The notes beneath the pieces are model-generated. The model saw nothing but the letters and a program-made list of their open reading frames with translations, had not been told where the DNA came from and searched no databases. From the NCBI GenBank assembly GCA_009692185.1, contig SHZT01000003.1:62001-126000 (forward strand): a DNA stretch of 64,000 nt, given 5' to 3'. This document shows positions 7,072-15,627 of this stretch, one piece after another. The stretch's first letter is position 1; each line of letters begins with the position of its first letter. The stretch comes from Gemmatimonadota bacterium. Its GTDB lineage: Bacteria > Gemmatimonadota > Gemmatimonadetes > Gemmatimonadales > GWC2-71-9. The translations under genes and the position numbers were made by a program.

Positions 7072-8445
7072 ATGTCACGCCTCGAGCCCCGCTCTCCCGC
7101 CGCCGGAATCCGGGTCATCACCGGGGTGCGCCGCAACGGCGAGACCACGCCTCATCCCCAGCGTGTGGCGGTCGAGGAGCCGCTGGAAATCCGCGTGGGC
7201 GACGTGCCGATCGCGGTCACGATGCGCACACCGGGGGACGCCGCCGACCTGGTCCGCGGGTTCCTCCTCACCGAGGGAATGATCCTGTCCCCCGCGGAAC
7301 TCGCGGGATTCGAAACGTCGGATCGGCCCGGAGAATCGAGGATCACCGTGCGGCTCGCGGCCGGAATCGAGATTGACCCGCACCGGTTTCAGCGGAACCT
7401 CTTCGTGTCATCGTCCTGCGGCGTCTGCGGCAAGGCGACCATCGACAACGTCAAACTCTTCGCCCGCAGGCCCGCCCCCTTCTCCATGAGCCCGGCAACA
7501 CTCGGCGGCCTCACCGGCCTCCTCCGCCCGCACCAGCCTGCGTTCGACGAGACCGGCGGCCTGCACGCCGCCGGCATTTTTTCGCCGCAGGGCGATCTCA
7601 TTGCCGTCCACGAGGACGTGGGCCGGCACAACGCGGTGGACAAGGCGATCGGCGCGGCGGCGTTGAACGCCTGGCCCCTCCCGGCGGCGGTGCTGGTGGT
7701 GTCCGGGCGGCAAAGCTTCGAGATCGTCCAGAAGGCGGCGATGGCGAAGATGTCGCTCGCGAAGGTGAACCCAAAGGCGCTGGAGCGCGGCCTACCGCAC
7801 CTCGAACACCATGTGAAGAACGTTCAGCAGTTCGGTGTGCCGGTCGTCGTGGCGCTGAACCGCTTCCTGACGGACACGCCCGCCGAGCTCGAGTTAGTGC
7901 ACGACCATGCCGCCAAGCTCGGGGTTCAAGTGGTGTTGTCGGACATGTGGGCCCGCGGCGGCGCGGGTGGGGAGGAGCTGGCGCGCGAGGTGCTGGCGCT
8001 TCTCGCGGGAAAGACGGCGGCATACCGGCCGCTCTACCGGGTCGTAGGATCCGATCAAGCAGAAGATCGAGACGATCGTCAAGAAGGTGTACGGGGGCGA
8101 CGGCGTGGACTATTCGCCGGCCGCCGAACGGGCGATCGGCTACCTCGAGTCCATCGGGCTGGCGAACACGCCGGTGTGCATGGCCAAGACCCAATACTCG
8201 CTGACGGACGATCCCGCGCGGCTGGGGCGCCCGACCGGATTCCGCGTAACCATCAACGAGCTATACGGTTCGGCGGGCGCCGGCTTCGTGGTGGCCAAGA
8301 CGGGAGACATCATGACGATGCCCGGCCTGCCCAAGGAGCCGGCGGCCGAAAGGATGGGGATCCGGCCGAACGGGGAGATCGTGGGCCTGTCTTAGCGTCA
8401 GGCACCCCGTCCCCCTTGAAATTCGTCGCTGAATGGTGCATTTAG
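7072..8445 (+). pseudogene. fdhD: fdhD-fhs chimera: FdhD N-terminal three quarters fused in frame to part of formate-THF ligase
   Basis: Residues 1 to about 225 are formate dehydrogenase sulfurtransferase FdhD: EEPLEIRVGD, DLVRGFLLTEGMI, the SSCGVCG motif, GGLHAAGIF, HEDVGRHNAVDKAIG and VVSGRQSFEIVQKAAMA. Its last helices are missing. From about 7750 the frame continues as formate-tetrahydrofolate ligase (ALERGLPHLEHHVKN, FGVPVVVALNRFLTDT, WARGGAGGEELA). Around 8045 the ligase frame is lost; the rest of this frame (to 8445) is not ligase-like. The joint implies deletion of the fdhD 3' end and roughly the first two thirds of fhs, or a misassembly. FdhD would deliver sulfur to the molybdenum cofactor; the truncation probably abolishes that. 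Confidence 0.8.
8048..8395 (+). pseudogene. fhs: formate-tetrahydrofolate ligase, C-terminal fragment in shifted frame
   Basis: Beginning at GAT 8048 the +1 frame reads DPIKQKIETIVKKVYGGDGVD, then PVCMAKTQYSLTDDP, GRPTGFRVTI, SAGAGFVVAKTGDIMTMPGLPK and a final IVGLS, the conserved C-terminus of formate-THF ligase (10-formyl-THF synthesis). The upstream part of the same domain lies in the 7072 frame. The sequence GTCGTAGGAT around 8040-8048 would be in frame as GTCGAGGAT, so one extra base (T) explains the break. The nucleotide-binding N-terminal two thirds are absent. Confidence 0.85.
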
Positions 8446-8481
8446 AGGCGCCGAAACCTTGCCTCCTTGGAGGAGCCACCG

Positions 8482-8691
8482 ATGAAACGCACGTTTCAGA
8501 CGCTAGCCGCATTCTGGCCGCCGATCATGCTCGTTACGCTGCTCTTCAGCACCATGATTGACGGAACGCGGACCATGATCGAGCATCTCGAGATCATCCC
8601 CTACCTGATCCGGTGGTTCGTGATCATTTCGCCCGCGATTCTCTTCTACTTCCTTGCGGAGCGGTCGGCTCCCGCGGCGGGAAGCCACTAG
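8482..8691 (+). CDS. small two-helix membrane protein
   Basis: A 69-residue protein with two likely membrane segments (FWPPIMLVTLLFSTMI and YLIRWFVIISPAILFYFLA) and short polar ends. No family recognised. ATG at 8482 has a GGAGGAG Shine-Dalgarno about 8 bases upstream, and a strong terminator follows 22 bases after the stop, so this looks like a genuine single-gene unit. Confidence 0.65.
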   Translation: MKRTFQTLAAFWPPIMLVTLLFSTMIDGTRTMIEHLEIIPYLIRWFVIISPAILFYFLAERSAPAAGSH

Positions 8692-8713
8692 CTCCCAGGT
8701 TTTGGAACGCTGG

Positions 8714-8748
8714 AGACGGGAGGCGCACTCAGCCTCCCGTCTTTTTTT
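8714..8748 (+). terminator. rho-independent terminator
   Basis: AGACGGGAGGC (8714-8724) pairs perfectly with GCCTCCCGTCT (8732-8742) around a seven-base loop; the stem ends in a run of seven T (8742-8748). It terminates the small membrane protein gene. Confidence 0.92.
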
Positions 8749-8832
8749 CACTTGACCGCTTCGTAGCAACCACGTGACCGCCAATTGACCGCCCTCCGGT
8801 AGGGTCGTTCAAGCTTGTCGGAGAGGTGTTCC

Positions 8833-9082
8833 ATGAAGGTCACATTCAGCGGGCCAGGGAACCATCCGTGTCGCCCGGGCGCAGATGCCGGTACGCATCT
8901 CGGCCGCGACCCCCGCCTACCCGGACGAGCTCAAGCGGGCACGGCTGGAAGGAACCGTCATTGTCGAGGCACGAATCGATTCGACCGGGAAGGTGGAACC
9001 CAGCTCGGTCAACGTCGTCGAGTCGCCCGACCTGCGGTTCGACGAACCCGCAAGGGAGTTCGTGCTGCGGGGCTGGCGGTAG
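8833..9082 (+). pseudogene. degenerate TonB C-terminal-domain gene
   Basis: From 8885 the frame reads PAYPDELKRARLEGTVIVEARIDSTGKVEP and ends REFVLRGWR, clearly a TonB C-terminal domain, but it stops before the usual final F-x-P-A strand. The well-placed start (GGAGAGG, then ATG at 8833) is in a different frame (MKVTFSGPG), so a frameshift lies between 8833 and 8885. Taken alone the intact part is 65 residues from ATG 8885. Probably a remnant of an energy-transducer-like protein; no ExbB/ExbD genes are nearby. Confidence 0.6.
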
Positions 9083-9151
9083 TTGCACACCTCCGTTTTT
9101 CGCCCCACTTTCAGCGTTGAGCTGTCAGGGGTTTCGGGCGATCGCAACGGG

Positions 9152-9202
9152 GGAACGAGTGGACGGAACGAGGGAGCGAAGGAACGCGGGAACGAAGGTT
9201 GG
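9152..9202 (+). repeat. purine-rich GGAACGAGGG-type short repeat
   Basis: A run of imperfect GGAACGA/GGAACGCGGGAACGA units on the + strand. It overlaps the putative GTG start (9159) and encodes the Arg-rich n-region of the following signal peptide. Its low-complexity, strand-asymmetric character matches the other short repeats in this window, but it lacks a palindromic partner here. Confidence 0.5.
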
Positions 9203-10268
9203 GCGGATTGTTGGCTTGGCCGCTGTCGGGCTGCTGGCGGCATCGGGAGCCTATGCCCAAGGACCGGCGACGAAGCCGGTCAACGATCTGCCCAACCCGT
9301 ATCTCACGCGCGAGGGCTGGGCAAAGATGCCGGAGGGCCGCACGTGGGGCTCCACGAGCGCCGTTGATATAGACCGCGATGGAATCAGCATCTGGGTGGC
9401 GGAACGGTGCGGGGAGAACAACTGTGGCGCATCGAACCTGGACCCCATCCTCAAGTTCGACGAGAACGGCACCTTGGTGAAGAGTTTCGGCGCGGGCCTC
9501 ATCATCTCCCCGCATGGAATGCAGGTAGACAAGGACGGCAACATCTGGGTGACGGATTGCGCCTGCACGGGTGGCGGCGCCACTCCCGCCGCACCGGCGG
9601 CGCCCAGGGGGCATCAGGTCTACAAGTTCAGCCCCGATGGGAAGCTGCTGATGACGCTGGGCAAGGCCGGCGGCGGCAAGAATGCGGAAATTTTCTGGCA
9701 GCCGAACGACGTCCTGATGGCACCAAACGGCGACATCTACGTCGCTGAAGGGCACACTTCCACTGATACCGCCAACGCACGCATCCTCAAGTTCGACAAG
9801 ACGGGCAGGCTGATCGCGACCTGGGGCAAGAAGGGCACCGGCCCGCTCGAGTTCGACCAGCCGCACGCGCTGGCGATGGACTCGCAGGGACGCCTCTTCG
9901 TGGGGGACCGGGGCAACAACCGGATCCAGATCCTGGACCAGTCCGGCAAACTGCTGGACACCTGGTATCAGTTCAGCCGGCCGAGCGGGATTTTCATTGA
10001 TGCGCGGGACAACATATACGTGGCCGATTCGGAATCCGGGTCCGTGTCGCGGGACCCGGTGACGCGCGAGAAGAACCGTACCGAGTGGAAGCGGGGCCTC
10101 CGGATCGGCAGTGCGAAAGATGGATCGGTAAAGTGGTTCATTCCCGACCCCGCGGAAAACCCGCCGAGCACGAGCGCGGCCGAGGGTGTGGCGGTGGACT
10201 CGAAGGGGAACGTCTACGGCGCCGAGGTCGGCCCCAAGGCGTTGAAGCGCTACATCCTCAGGACGTAG
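9159..10268 (+). CDS. secreted NHL-repeat six-bladed beta-propeller (peptidyl-amidating-lyase-like)
   Basis: A 369-residue exported protein. After an Arg-rich n-region comes a hydrophobic stretch ending GAYAQ. The mature part has repeated NHL blades: ILKFDENGTLVKSFG, HGMQVDKDGNIWVTD, VYKFSPDGKLLMTLG, NDVLMAPNGDIYVAEG, ILKFDKTGRLIATWG, HALAMDSQGRLFVGDRGNNRIQIL, GVAVDSKGNVYGAE. This blade set resembles the peptidyl-hydroxyglycine lyase propeller, but activity is not established. The start is uncertain: GTG 9159 is the first candidate giving a signal peptide. It converges on the HupE-like gene with an 11-base overlap. Confidence 0.75.
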   Translation: MDGTRERRNAGTKVGRIVGLAAVGLLAASGAYAQGPATKPVNDLPNPYLTREGWAKMPEGRTWGSTSAVDIDRDGISIWVAERCGENNCGASNLDPILKFDENGTLVKSFGAGLIISPHGMQVDKDGNIWVTDCACTGGGATPAAPAAPRGHQVYKFSPDGKLLMTLGKAGGGKNAEIFWQPNDVLMAPNGDIYVAEGHTSTDTANARILKFDKTGRLIATWGKKGTGPLEFDQPHALAMDSQGRLFVGDRGNNRIQILDQSGKLLDTWYQFSRPSGIFIDARDNIYVADSESGSVSRDPVTREKNRTEWKRGLRIGSAKDGSVKWFIPDPAENPPSTSAAEGVAVDSKGNVYGAEVGPKALKRYILRT

Positions 10269-11616
10269 GATCAGTCCCGGGCTTGAGCCCGGGACTGATG
10301 CGGCGGTAGACGGCGTACAGCATCCAGGCAAACCCAACCACGATCAGCAGCAGCATCAGCCCTCGCATCACGCCCATCAGCAGGAGCCGGTCGAACGCCG
10401 GCCACTGGAACTGATACTGCCTCAGGGCCGACGACCGGTCCGTCATCCAGTGCCATGCCGTGTGGGCCACCAGTGCCGACAGGATGATCGTCCCCATCCG
10501 CTCCGCCACCGCGTACTTGAACAGGGCGTTGAGCGCGGGAATCGCGAGCAGGAGGACGAACACCTGGCCGAACTCCACGCCCAGGTTGAATGACAGCAGT
10601 GATGTGAGGAGATGCGAGCCGGCGAACTGGAGTGAATCCCGCAGCATGAACGAGAACCCGAACCCATGCACCAATCCGAACCCAAACGCGATGAGCCACC
10701 GGCGCTCGAGTTTGGGCCCGACGATGTTCTCCACCGCCATGTAGACAATGGACAGCGCGATCAGCATCTCGATCAGCGGCGGGAACCACAGGGCGGAGGG
10801 CGCGAGTCCGGATGCCGATGCGATGAGGGTGATCGAGTGCGCCACGGTGAACGACGTCACGATCACGACGAGCGGCTTGAGCTTCCGGAACGGGACGACC
10901 AGGCAGAAGACGAAGAGCAGGTGGTCCACGCCGTCCAGGATATGCCCGAACCCCAACTGCACGAATCGCCACGCGGCCTGGTGCCAGCGGGGATCGAGCC
11001 GCACCAGTCCCGGGTCCCCGATGTATTCGAACGCGCGTTCCGCGCCGCCGGGCGGCAGGAACCGGAGCACCGTGGTGGTCCGGATGCCGAGGTGGGCGAG
11101 GGCGGGACGAATCGAGAACATGGACTGATCCGAGGTGATCGCGTACTCGAACTCCACGTCGAGCATCGCCTGCTGCCACGCCAGGTCCACGGTCGGCGCG
11201 AGCCGGGCCTCGGTGAAGTGCGCCAGGGCGGTTTCGTAGGAGCCGAAGGACTGGTCGGACGGCAGGGACACGCGGGCAGCGACCAGCTCGGCGCCGCTCA
11301 AGCGAGTGTCACCCTCGTACAGCTCCACGTAGCTCGCGATCCACTGACGCGCGGCGTCGCGCATCAGGGAGTCGGCCTTGGCAATGTCGAGGAAACCCGG
11401 CCCGCGGAGCGGCCAGGTGACGTCACGCATGGATTCGAGGGGGACGCGGACGATCAGCCGCAGGCGCGACCCGTCCGGCCGCACGAATGCCCGGACCATT
11501 ACCGTCGCCGGGATATCGTGTGCCGCAATCGCCGACGGCAACGCCGGAATCAGCGCCGCCGCGAGGGCGATCAGTTGCAGTCGCCTGCGTGCTCTGGACG
11601 GATCCATTGCCTGCAC
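10258..11616 (-). CDS. HupE/UreJ-like membrane protein
   Basis: A 452-residue protein with a signal-like N-terminus (LIALAAALIPALPSAIAAHD), an extracytoplasmic domain to about residue 220, then about seven membrane helices. GFGHILDGVDHLLFVF carries the His-x3-Asp-x2-His motif of the HupE/UreJ family, followed by HSITLI, GLVHGFGFS and FNLGVEFGQ. Family members are linked to Ni/Co uptake, but many with large N-terminal domains have no assigned substrate. Starts at 11616 or 11607. It is divergent from the next propeller gene; the 26-base gap must hold both control regions. Confidence 0.8.
   Translation of the reverse strand: MQAMDPSRARRRLQLIALAAALIPALPSAIAAHDIPATVMVRAFVRPDGSRLRLIVRVPLESMRDVTWPLRGPGFLDIAKADSLMRDAARQWIASYVELYEGDTRLSGAELVAARVSLPSDQSFGSYETALAHFTEARLAPTVDLAWQQAMLDVEFEYAITSDQSMFSIRPALAHLGIRTTTVLRFLPPGGAERAFEYIGDPGLVRLDPRWHQAAWRFVQLGFGHILDGVDHLLFVFCLVVPFRKLKPLVVIVTSFTVAHSITLIASASGLAPSALWFPPLIEMLIALSIVYMAVENIVGPKLERRWLIAFGFGLVHGFGFSFMLRDSLQFAGSHLLTSLLSFNLGVEFGQVFVLLLAIPALNALFKYAVAERMGTIILSALVAHTAWHWMTDRSSALRQYQFQWPAFDRLLLMGVMRGLMLLLIVVGFAWMLYAVYRRISPGLKPGTDPTS
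10270..10299. terminator. bidirectional hairpin at convergent gene ends
   Basis: A perfect 13-bp stem (10270-10282 with 10287-10299) with a TTGA loop. It lies just after the propeller stop and inside the last codons of the HupE-like gene. There is no T-run, so intrinsic termination strength is uncertain. Confidence 0.6.
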
Positions 11617-11648
11617 GTTAGTTAGGGGCCGGAACTAAGGAGATGCCG

Positions 11649-12875
11649 ATGACAAGGAAGCGCAACCTCGTGTTCGGAGTCACACTCGCCGCCGCCTTCC
11701 TGGCGCTCGCGGCCGGCCAGGCGGCGCTTCGCGCTTCCTCCTGGAAGGCCGTGGACGCCCCGATGTTCGAAGTGGACCCGATGTGGCCCAAGCCCCTGCC
11801 GAACCACTGGATCCTGGGCTCGACCATTGGCGTCGGCGTGGACTCGAAGGACCACGTGTTCATCATTCATCGTGGCTTCCCCACGCTCACGGCGCGCACC
11901 GAGGCCGGCCTCGATACCAAGCCGCCGACCGGCGAGTGCTGCGCGGCCGCCCCGCCAATCCTCGAGTTCGACCCCGAAGGCAACCTGGTGAAGGCCTGGG
12001 GCGGTCCCGAAGCCGGGCACGACTGGCCGGTGTCCAATCACGGCATCTCGATCGACCACAAGGACAACGTGTGGATCGGCGGGAACGGGACGTGCAACGA
12101 TTCCCTCGTGAAGGCGGGTGTTTGCAAGACCGCCGGCTCCGGCGACTCGTACGTCCTCAAGTTCACGCACGACGGCAAGTTCCTGATGCAGATCGGGGAA
12201 GCGAACCAGCGGGCGAACAGCAACAGCATGACGAGTTTTGGGCGGGTCGCCAAGATTTCGTTCGACGTACCCGCGAACGAGGCGTATCTCGCGGACGGTT
12301 ACGGCAACAAGCGCGTGGCAGTCCTCGACATGGACAACGGCAAGATCAAGCGTTTCTGGGGCGCCTATGGTAACGTGCCGAAAGACACCAACATGGGGCC
12401 CTACAACCCGGATGCGCCCCTGATCCAGCAGTTCCGGAACCCGGTCCACTGCGCCGAGCCGACCAACGATGGCCTGGTCTATGTGTGCGATCGCCCGAAC
12501 GACCGGATCCAGGTGTTCCAGAAAGATGGCAAGTTCGTCAAGGAAGTCCGGATCGCCCCTGCGACGCGGGGCGACGGCTCGGTGTGGGACATCGCCTTCT
12601 CGCGGGACCCCCAGCAGAAGTACATGTACCTGGCGGACGGCAAGAACGAGCACATCTACGTCATGGACCGGCAGTCACTCGAGATCCTGACGCAGTTCGG
12701 CGACGGCGGCCGTCAGCCGGGCCAGTGGTTCGCGGTGCACAGCATCGCGACCGATTCCAAGGGCAACATCTACACGACGGAGACGTACGAGGGGAAACGC
12801 GTGCAGAAGTTTGTCTATAAGGGAATCGGGCCGGTGACCAAGAAAGAACAGGGAGTGGTGTGGCCTAAGAAGTAA
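11649..12875 (+). CDS. secreted NHL-repeat beta-propeller protein
   Basis: A 408-residue exported protein with signal peptide MTRKRNLVFGVTLAAAFLAL...AG. Blades are recognisable: GVGVDSKDHVFIIHRG, ILEFDPEGNLVKAWGG, HGISIDHKDNVWIGG, VLKFTHDGKFLMQIG, EAYLADGYGNKRVAVLD, LVYVCDRPNDRIQVFQKDGKFV, IATDSKGNIYTTETYEGKRVQKF. ATG 11649 is preferred over ATG 11643 because AAGGAG ends at 11642, leaving a proper 6-base spacing only for the second ATG. Function unknown; paralogous in style to the 9159 propeller. Its last codons and TAA lie at the edge of a palindromic repeat. Confidence 0.82.
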   Translation: MTRKRNLVFGVTLAAAFLALAAGQAALRASSWKAVDAPMFEVDPMWPKPLPNHWILGSTIGVGVDSKDHVFIIHRGFPTLTARTEAGLDTKPPTGECCAAAPPILEFDPEGNLVKAWGGPEAGHDWPVSNHGISIDHKDNVWIGGNGTCNDSLVKAGVCKTAGSGDSYVLKFTHDGKFLMQIGEANQRANSNSMTSFGRVAKISFDVPANEAYLADGYGNKRVAVLDMDNGKIKRFWGAYGNVPKDTNMGPYNPDAPLIQQFRNPVHCAEPTNDGLVYVCDRPNDRIQVFQKDGKFVKEVRIAPATRGDGSVWDIAFSRDPQQKYMYLADGKNEHIYVMDRQSLEILTQFGDGGRQPGQWFAVHSIATDSKGNIYTTETYEGKRVQKFVYKGIGPVTKKEQGVVWPKK

Positions 12876-12876
12876 G

Positions 12877-12930
12877 ATGTAAGAAGGGAGAAGTAAGAAG
12901 GAAACCCTTCTCACTTCTCCCTTCTTACTT
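12877..12930. repeat. palindromic GAAGTRA-type repeat between convergent genes
   Basis: Left arm 12877-12901 and right arm 12906-12930 are complementary over 25 bases with two mismatches, around an AAAC loop. The arms are built from repeated GAAGTAA/GAAGGGA/GAAGTGA units, purine-rich on one side and pyrimidine-rich on the other. A second copy of this class is at 61135-61200, also at convergent gene ends. It may act as a bidirectional terminator. Confidence 0.8.
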
Positions 12931-12942
12931 CTCACCCGCAAT

Positions 12943-15156
12943 TCAGTCCGTTGTTTTCTTCTGCGACTTCGGCAGCGCCATGCCCACCAGCGCCACATCG
13001 TCCCCGGCCCCAATCGCGAACACGATGTACTGCTTGCCCTGGTGCATGAACGTCATGGGCACCGCGGTGGTCCTCCGGGGAATAGAGACCGCTCCCACCT
13101 GTTTGCCGGTCGCCTTGTCCACCGCATAGAGCTTGGCGAGCGAGTCGGGCATGCTGCCGTTGCGGCCCGAGCCGTAGATCACCAGCGTCTTGGTGGTAAT
13201 GATCTGCGCCTGGCCCCGGCCGCCCAACGGCGGAATGGTCACACCGCTAAAGAGCTCACTCGGCTCCCGGCACTGGCTCCCCACCAGCCTGCGGCACGCT
13301 TCGGGTTGCGTGGACGTGCCGTTGGGGATCCACCAGGTTTTGTCGCCGGTATTCATGTTGTACGCGGTTACCCCACCGAATTCCTTCGGCTTGAGAATCG
13401 AGATCCCGTCGATGGCCGAGACTCCCAGGCGCCCGCCGCCGAAGCCCCCGGGCGCGCGGGCCGCCGGCGGTGTGTAGCCGGCGGGGGCCGGCGTGGCCCC
13501 GATGAGGCCGCAGCTGTCGTGCACCGAGCTGTAGCGGAACTCCGAGCAAGGATCCTTTCCGAGCGTGATGCTGCTGAGCCCGGTCTGTGAACCCACATAC
13601 ATCAGACCGGTTTCGGGATCGACCGCCGCGCCGCCGTCAATGTTCACGCCACCACTGGCGCCCGGCGTATACCACGAGCATTTGAAGCCGCTGGGCGCGC
13701 TGCCGTCGTTCGGCGTTCCGGGTATGTAGTACGGCCCCATGCGGCACTTCTGCGCCAGCTTGAGCGCCGAATCCTTGATGGCCGGCGTGTAGTCGATCAG
13801 GTCCGATGCCTGGAGGCCCTGCTGTGAATAAGGAGCCGGCTTGGTCGGGATCGGCTGGGTCGGCCAGGTCTTCTCGCCGGGCGCCTCGCTCTGGAGCACC
13901 GGAGTTTCGACGATCGGCCAGATGGGTTCGCCGGTAACGCGATCGAGGACGTAGACCCAGCCCTGCTTGGTGGTCTGCGCGATGATCTTGCGGGGCCGGC
14001 CGGCGACGGTGACGTCCATCAGGTTGGGCGACATCGGCGTGTCGTAATCCCATATGTCGTGATGCACAAACTGGTAGTGCCACTTCCGCTGACCCGTCTT
14101 CACGTCCAGGGCGACCACGCTGTTGCCGAAAAGATTCGCTCCAGGCCGGTGCCCGCCGTACTCATCCATGAGGGGCATGCCGACCGGGATGTACGCGAGG
14201 CCGAGTTCAGGGTCGGCCGCATATGTGGCCCAGGGGTCGTTCTTGCCGACTCCCTCCGTCCCGATCTTCGAGCCGTTCGTCCAGGTCTCCGCACCGAACT
14301 CACCGGGCTGGGGAATCAGGTTGAACATCCAGAGCTGTTTCCCCGTGTGAATGTCGAAACCCCGAACCGATCCCGGAATGTTGTGCAGGCGAATCGGGTA
14401 ATAGCCGTGGATGGCGGAGTTCCCGACGACGATCACATCGTTCACGATGACGGCGGGCGAGCTGTTGGCGATCTGGCCGTAGGAGGGATCGAGTCCGATC
14501 GTGCCGTCTGCTCCGGTCTTGGTGATCGGGTCCCACGTTTCGCCGGGCCGGGCCCGGCGCGCGGGGGCAGCGTCGCTGATGATGAGCGAACCGGAATCGT
14601 CCACTGCGAGCGGGACCATCGGGATGCCGAGCCCGTCCTGAAGGTCCACGACGCCATTGGTGCCGAACTTGGGGTCCGGGACACCCGTGCGGGCGTCGAC
14701 CGACGCCATGTGATAGCCCGGCGTCACGACGATGATCCGTTCTTCGCGTCCATCCGTCCAGTAGGACAACCCTCGGCCGGCGAACTGGCGCGGCGCCTTC
14801 CGCCAGCGGATACCCTCGTCCAGCCGCCACATCCACAGCGCTTCCCCCGTCGCCGGATCCAGCGCGACGGTGACGCGACGGGTCGAGGCGACGGTGAAGA
14901 GCCGGCCGTTGGCGTAGAGCGGCGTGGTCCGGTAGTACTCGTCCGGGCCGAACGCTCCGGCCGGAAACTTCCAGCTGATCTGGAGGGAATCGAAGTTGGA
15001 GGCGTTGATCTGGTCGAGCGGCGAATACCGCGTGCTCCACGCATCCGCGCCCCAGTAGCGCCACTCGCCCGGTGCGTTCGCTCGCGCCAGCGTCTGTGCC
15101 TGCAAAACCGACCCGCCGACGAACAGCGCCGCGAGCATGACTGCGTACCGCTTCAT
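12943..15156 (-). CDS. PQQ-dependent membrane/periplasmic dehydrogenase (quinoprotein)
   Basis: A 737-residue secreted eight-bladed quinoprotein of the glucose/quinate-dehydrogenase type. Signal peptide MKRYAVMLAALFVGGSVLQAQ; then GEWRYWGADAWSTRYSPLDQI, the usual N-terminal quinoprotein motif, and W-motif blades such as VTVALDPATGEALWMW, VRGFDIHTGKQLWMFN, VVALDVKTGQRKWHYQFVHHDIWDYD and GWVYVLDRVTGEPIWP. Several Cys residues in the second half (CRMGPYY, FKCSWY, DPCSEF, DSCG) could form disulfides. Substrate unknown. Its start overlaps the stop of the upstream cytochrome c gene (ATGA), the expected electron acceptor. Confidence 0.9.
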   Translation of the reverse strand: MKRYAVMLAALFVGGSVLQAQTLARANAPGEWRYWGADAWSTRYSPLDQINASNFDSLQISWKFPAGAFGPDEYYRTTPLYANGRLFTVASTRRVTVALDPATGEALWMWRLDEGIRWRKAPRQFAGRGLSYWTDGREERIIVVTPGYHMASVDARTGVPDPKFGTNGVVDLQDGLGIPMVPLAVDDSGSLIISDAAPARRARPGETWDPITKTGADGTIGLDPSYGQIANSSPAVIVNDVIVVGNSAIHGYYPIRLHNIPGSVRGFDIHTGKQLWMFNLIPQPGEFGAETWTNGSKIGTEGVGKNDPWATYAADPELGLAYIPVGMPLMDEYGGHRPGANLFGNSVVALDVKTGQRKWHYQFVHHDIWDYDTPMSPNLMDVTVAGRPRKIIAQTTKQGWVYVLDRVTGEPIWPIVETPVLQSEAPGEKTWPTQPIPTKPAPYSQQGLQASDLIDYTPAIKDSALKLAQKCRMGPYYIPGTPNDGSAPSGFKCSWYTPGASGGVNIDGGAAVDPETGLMYVGSQTGLSSITLGKDPCSEFRYSSVHDSCGLIGATPAPAGYTPPAARAPGGFGGGRLGVSAIDGISILKPKEFGGVTAYNMNTGDKTWWIPNGTSTQPEACRRLVGSQCREPSELFSGVTIPPLGGRGQAQIITTKTLVIYGSGRNGSMPDSLAKLYAVDKATGKQVGAVSIPRRTTAVPMTFMHQGKQYIVFAIGAGDDVALVGMALPKSQKKTTD

Positions 15157-15581
15157 GGTTTCGCCTCCCTCATTCCCAGTGTGTCGAACCTGATCGCGCT
15201 CAACTCGGCCTCATCGCCCGACAGCCCGCCTGTTCCCGATGGCATGCCGGTGGTCTGGAGCAGGTACGCGAGTGTCTGGACGTCTTCATCCGGCTCGAGG
15301 CCGCCGGGATTGTCCTTCGGCATGTTCTCGCTGATGTACTGGAACAACTCCGAAAGCGGGCGCCCGCTCCACTTGGCCTTGATCGTTGCGCTGTGCCCTT
15401 CCGGCGTGTGGCAGGAACGGCACCGCAGGCCATACAGCTTTCGACCGGCGGCCGCCTGGCCGGCGGTAAAGACGCCGTCGAGCGTCGAACGCGACGGAAC
15501 CGGCGCGGCTTGCTGCGCCGAGCCCTGCCGGACGCAGGCCAGCATGCACGCCGCAATGAGGGTTGTCCAGCCCCGTCGCAT
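15153..15581 (-). CDS. secreted class I cytochrome c
   Basis: A 142-residue exported cytochrome. A signal peptide (to about residue 23, GSAQ) is followed by one haem site CRSCH (54-58) and a likely axial Met in SENMPKDNPGGL. It is translationally coupled to the PQQ dehydrogenase, whose electrons it probably accepts. ATG 15581 is preferred over an ATG nine bases upstream because it gives the standard MRR signal start. Confidence 0.87.
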   Translation of the reverse strand: MRRGWTTLIAACMLACVRQGSAQQAAPVPSRSTLDGVFTAGQAAAGRKLYGLRCRSCHTPEGHSATIKAKWSGRPLSELFQYISENMPKDNPGGLEPDEDVQTLAYLLQTTGMPSGTGGLSGDEAELSAIRFDTLGMREAKP

Positions 15582-15627
15582 CGTCAGCAATCAACTGGGC
15601 GATTGACGAAGGGCAAGGCTGGCAGGA

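Noticed and set aside
10666-11625. + strand frame over the HupE-like gene
   Set aside because: His/Arg/Gln-rich shadow without hydrophobic segments; the minus strand has a clear membrane protein.
14059-15606. 515-codon + frame over the PQQ dehydrogenase
   Set aside because: No domain; the minus-strand quinoprotein and cytochrome are unambiguous.
15602-15607. TTGACG as a + strand promoter between the cytochrome and DUF1259 genes
   Set aside because: Both neighbours are on the minus strand and no + gene follows.
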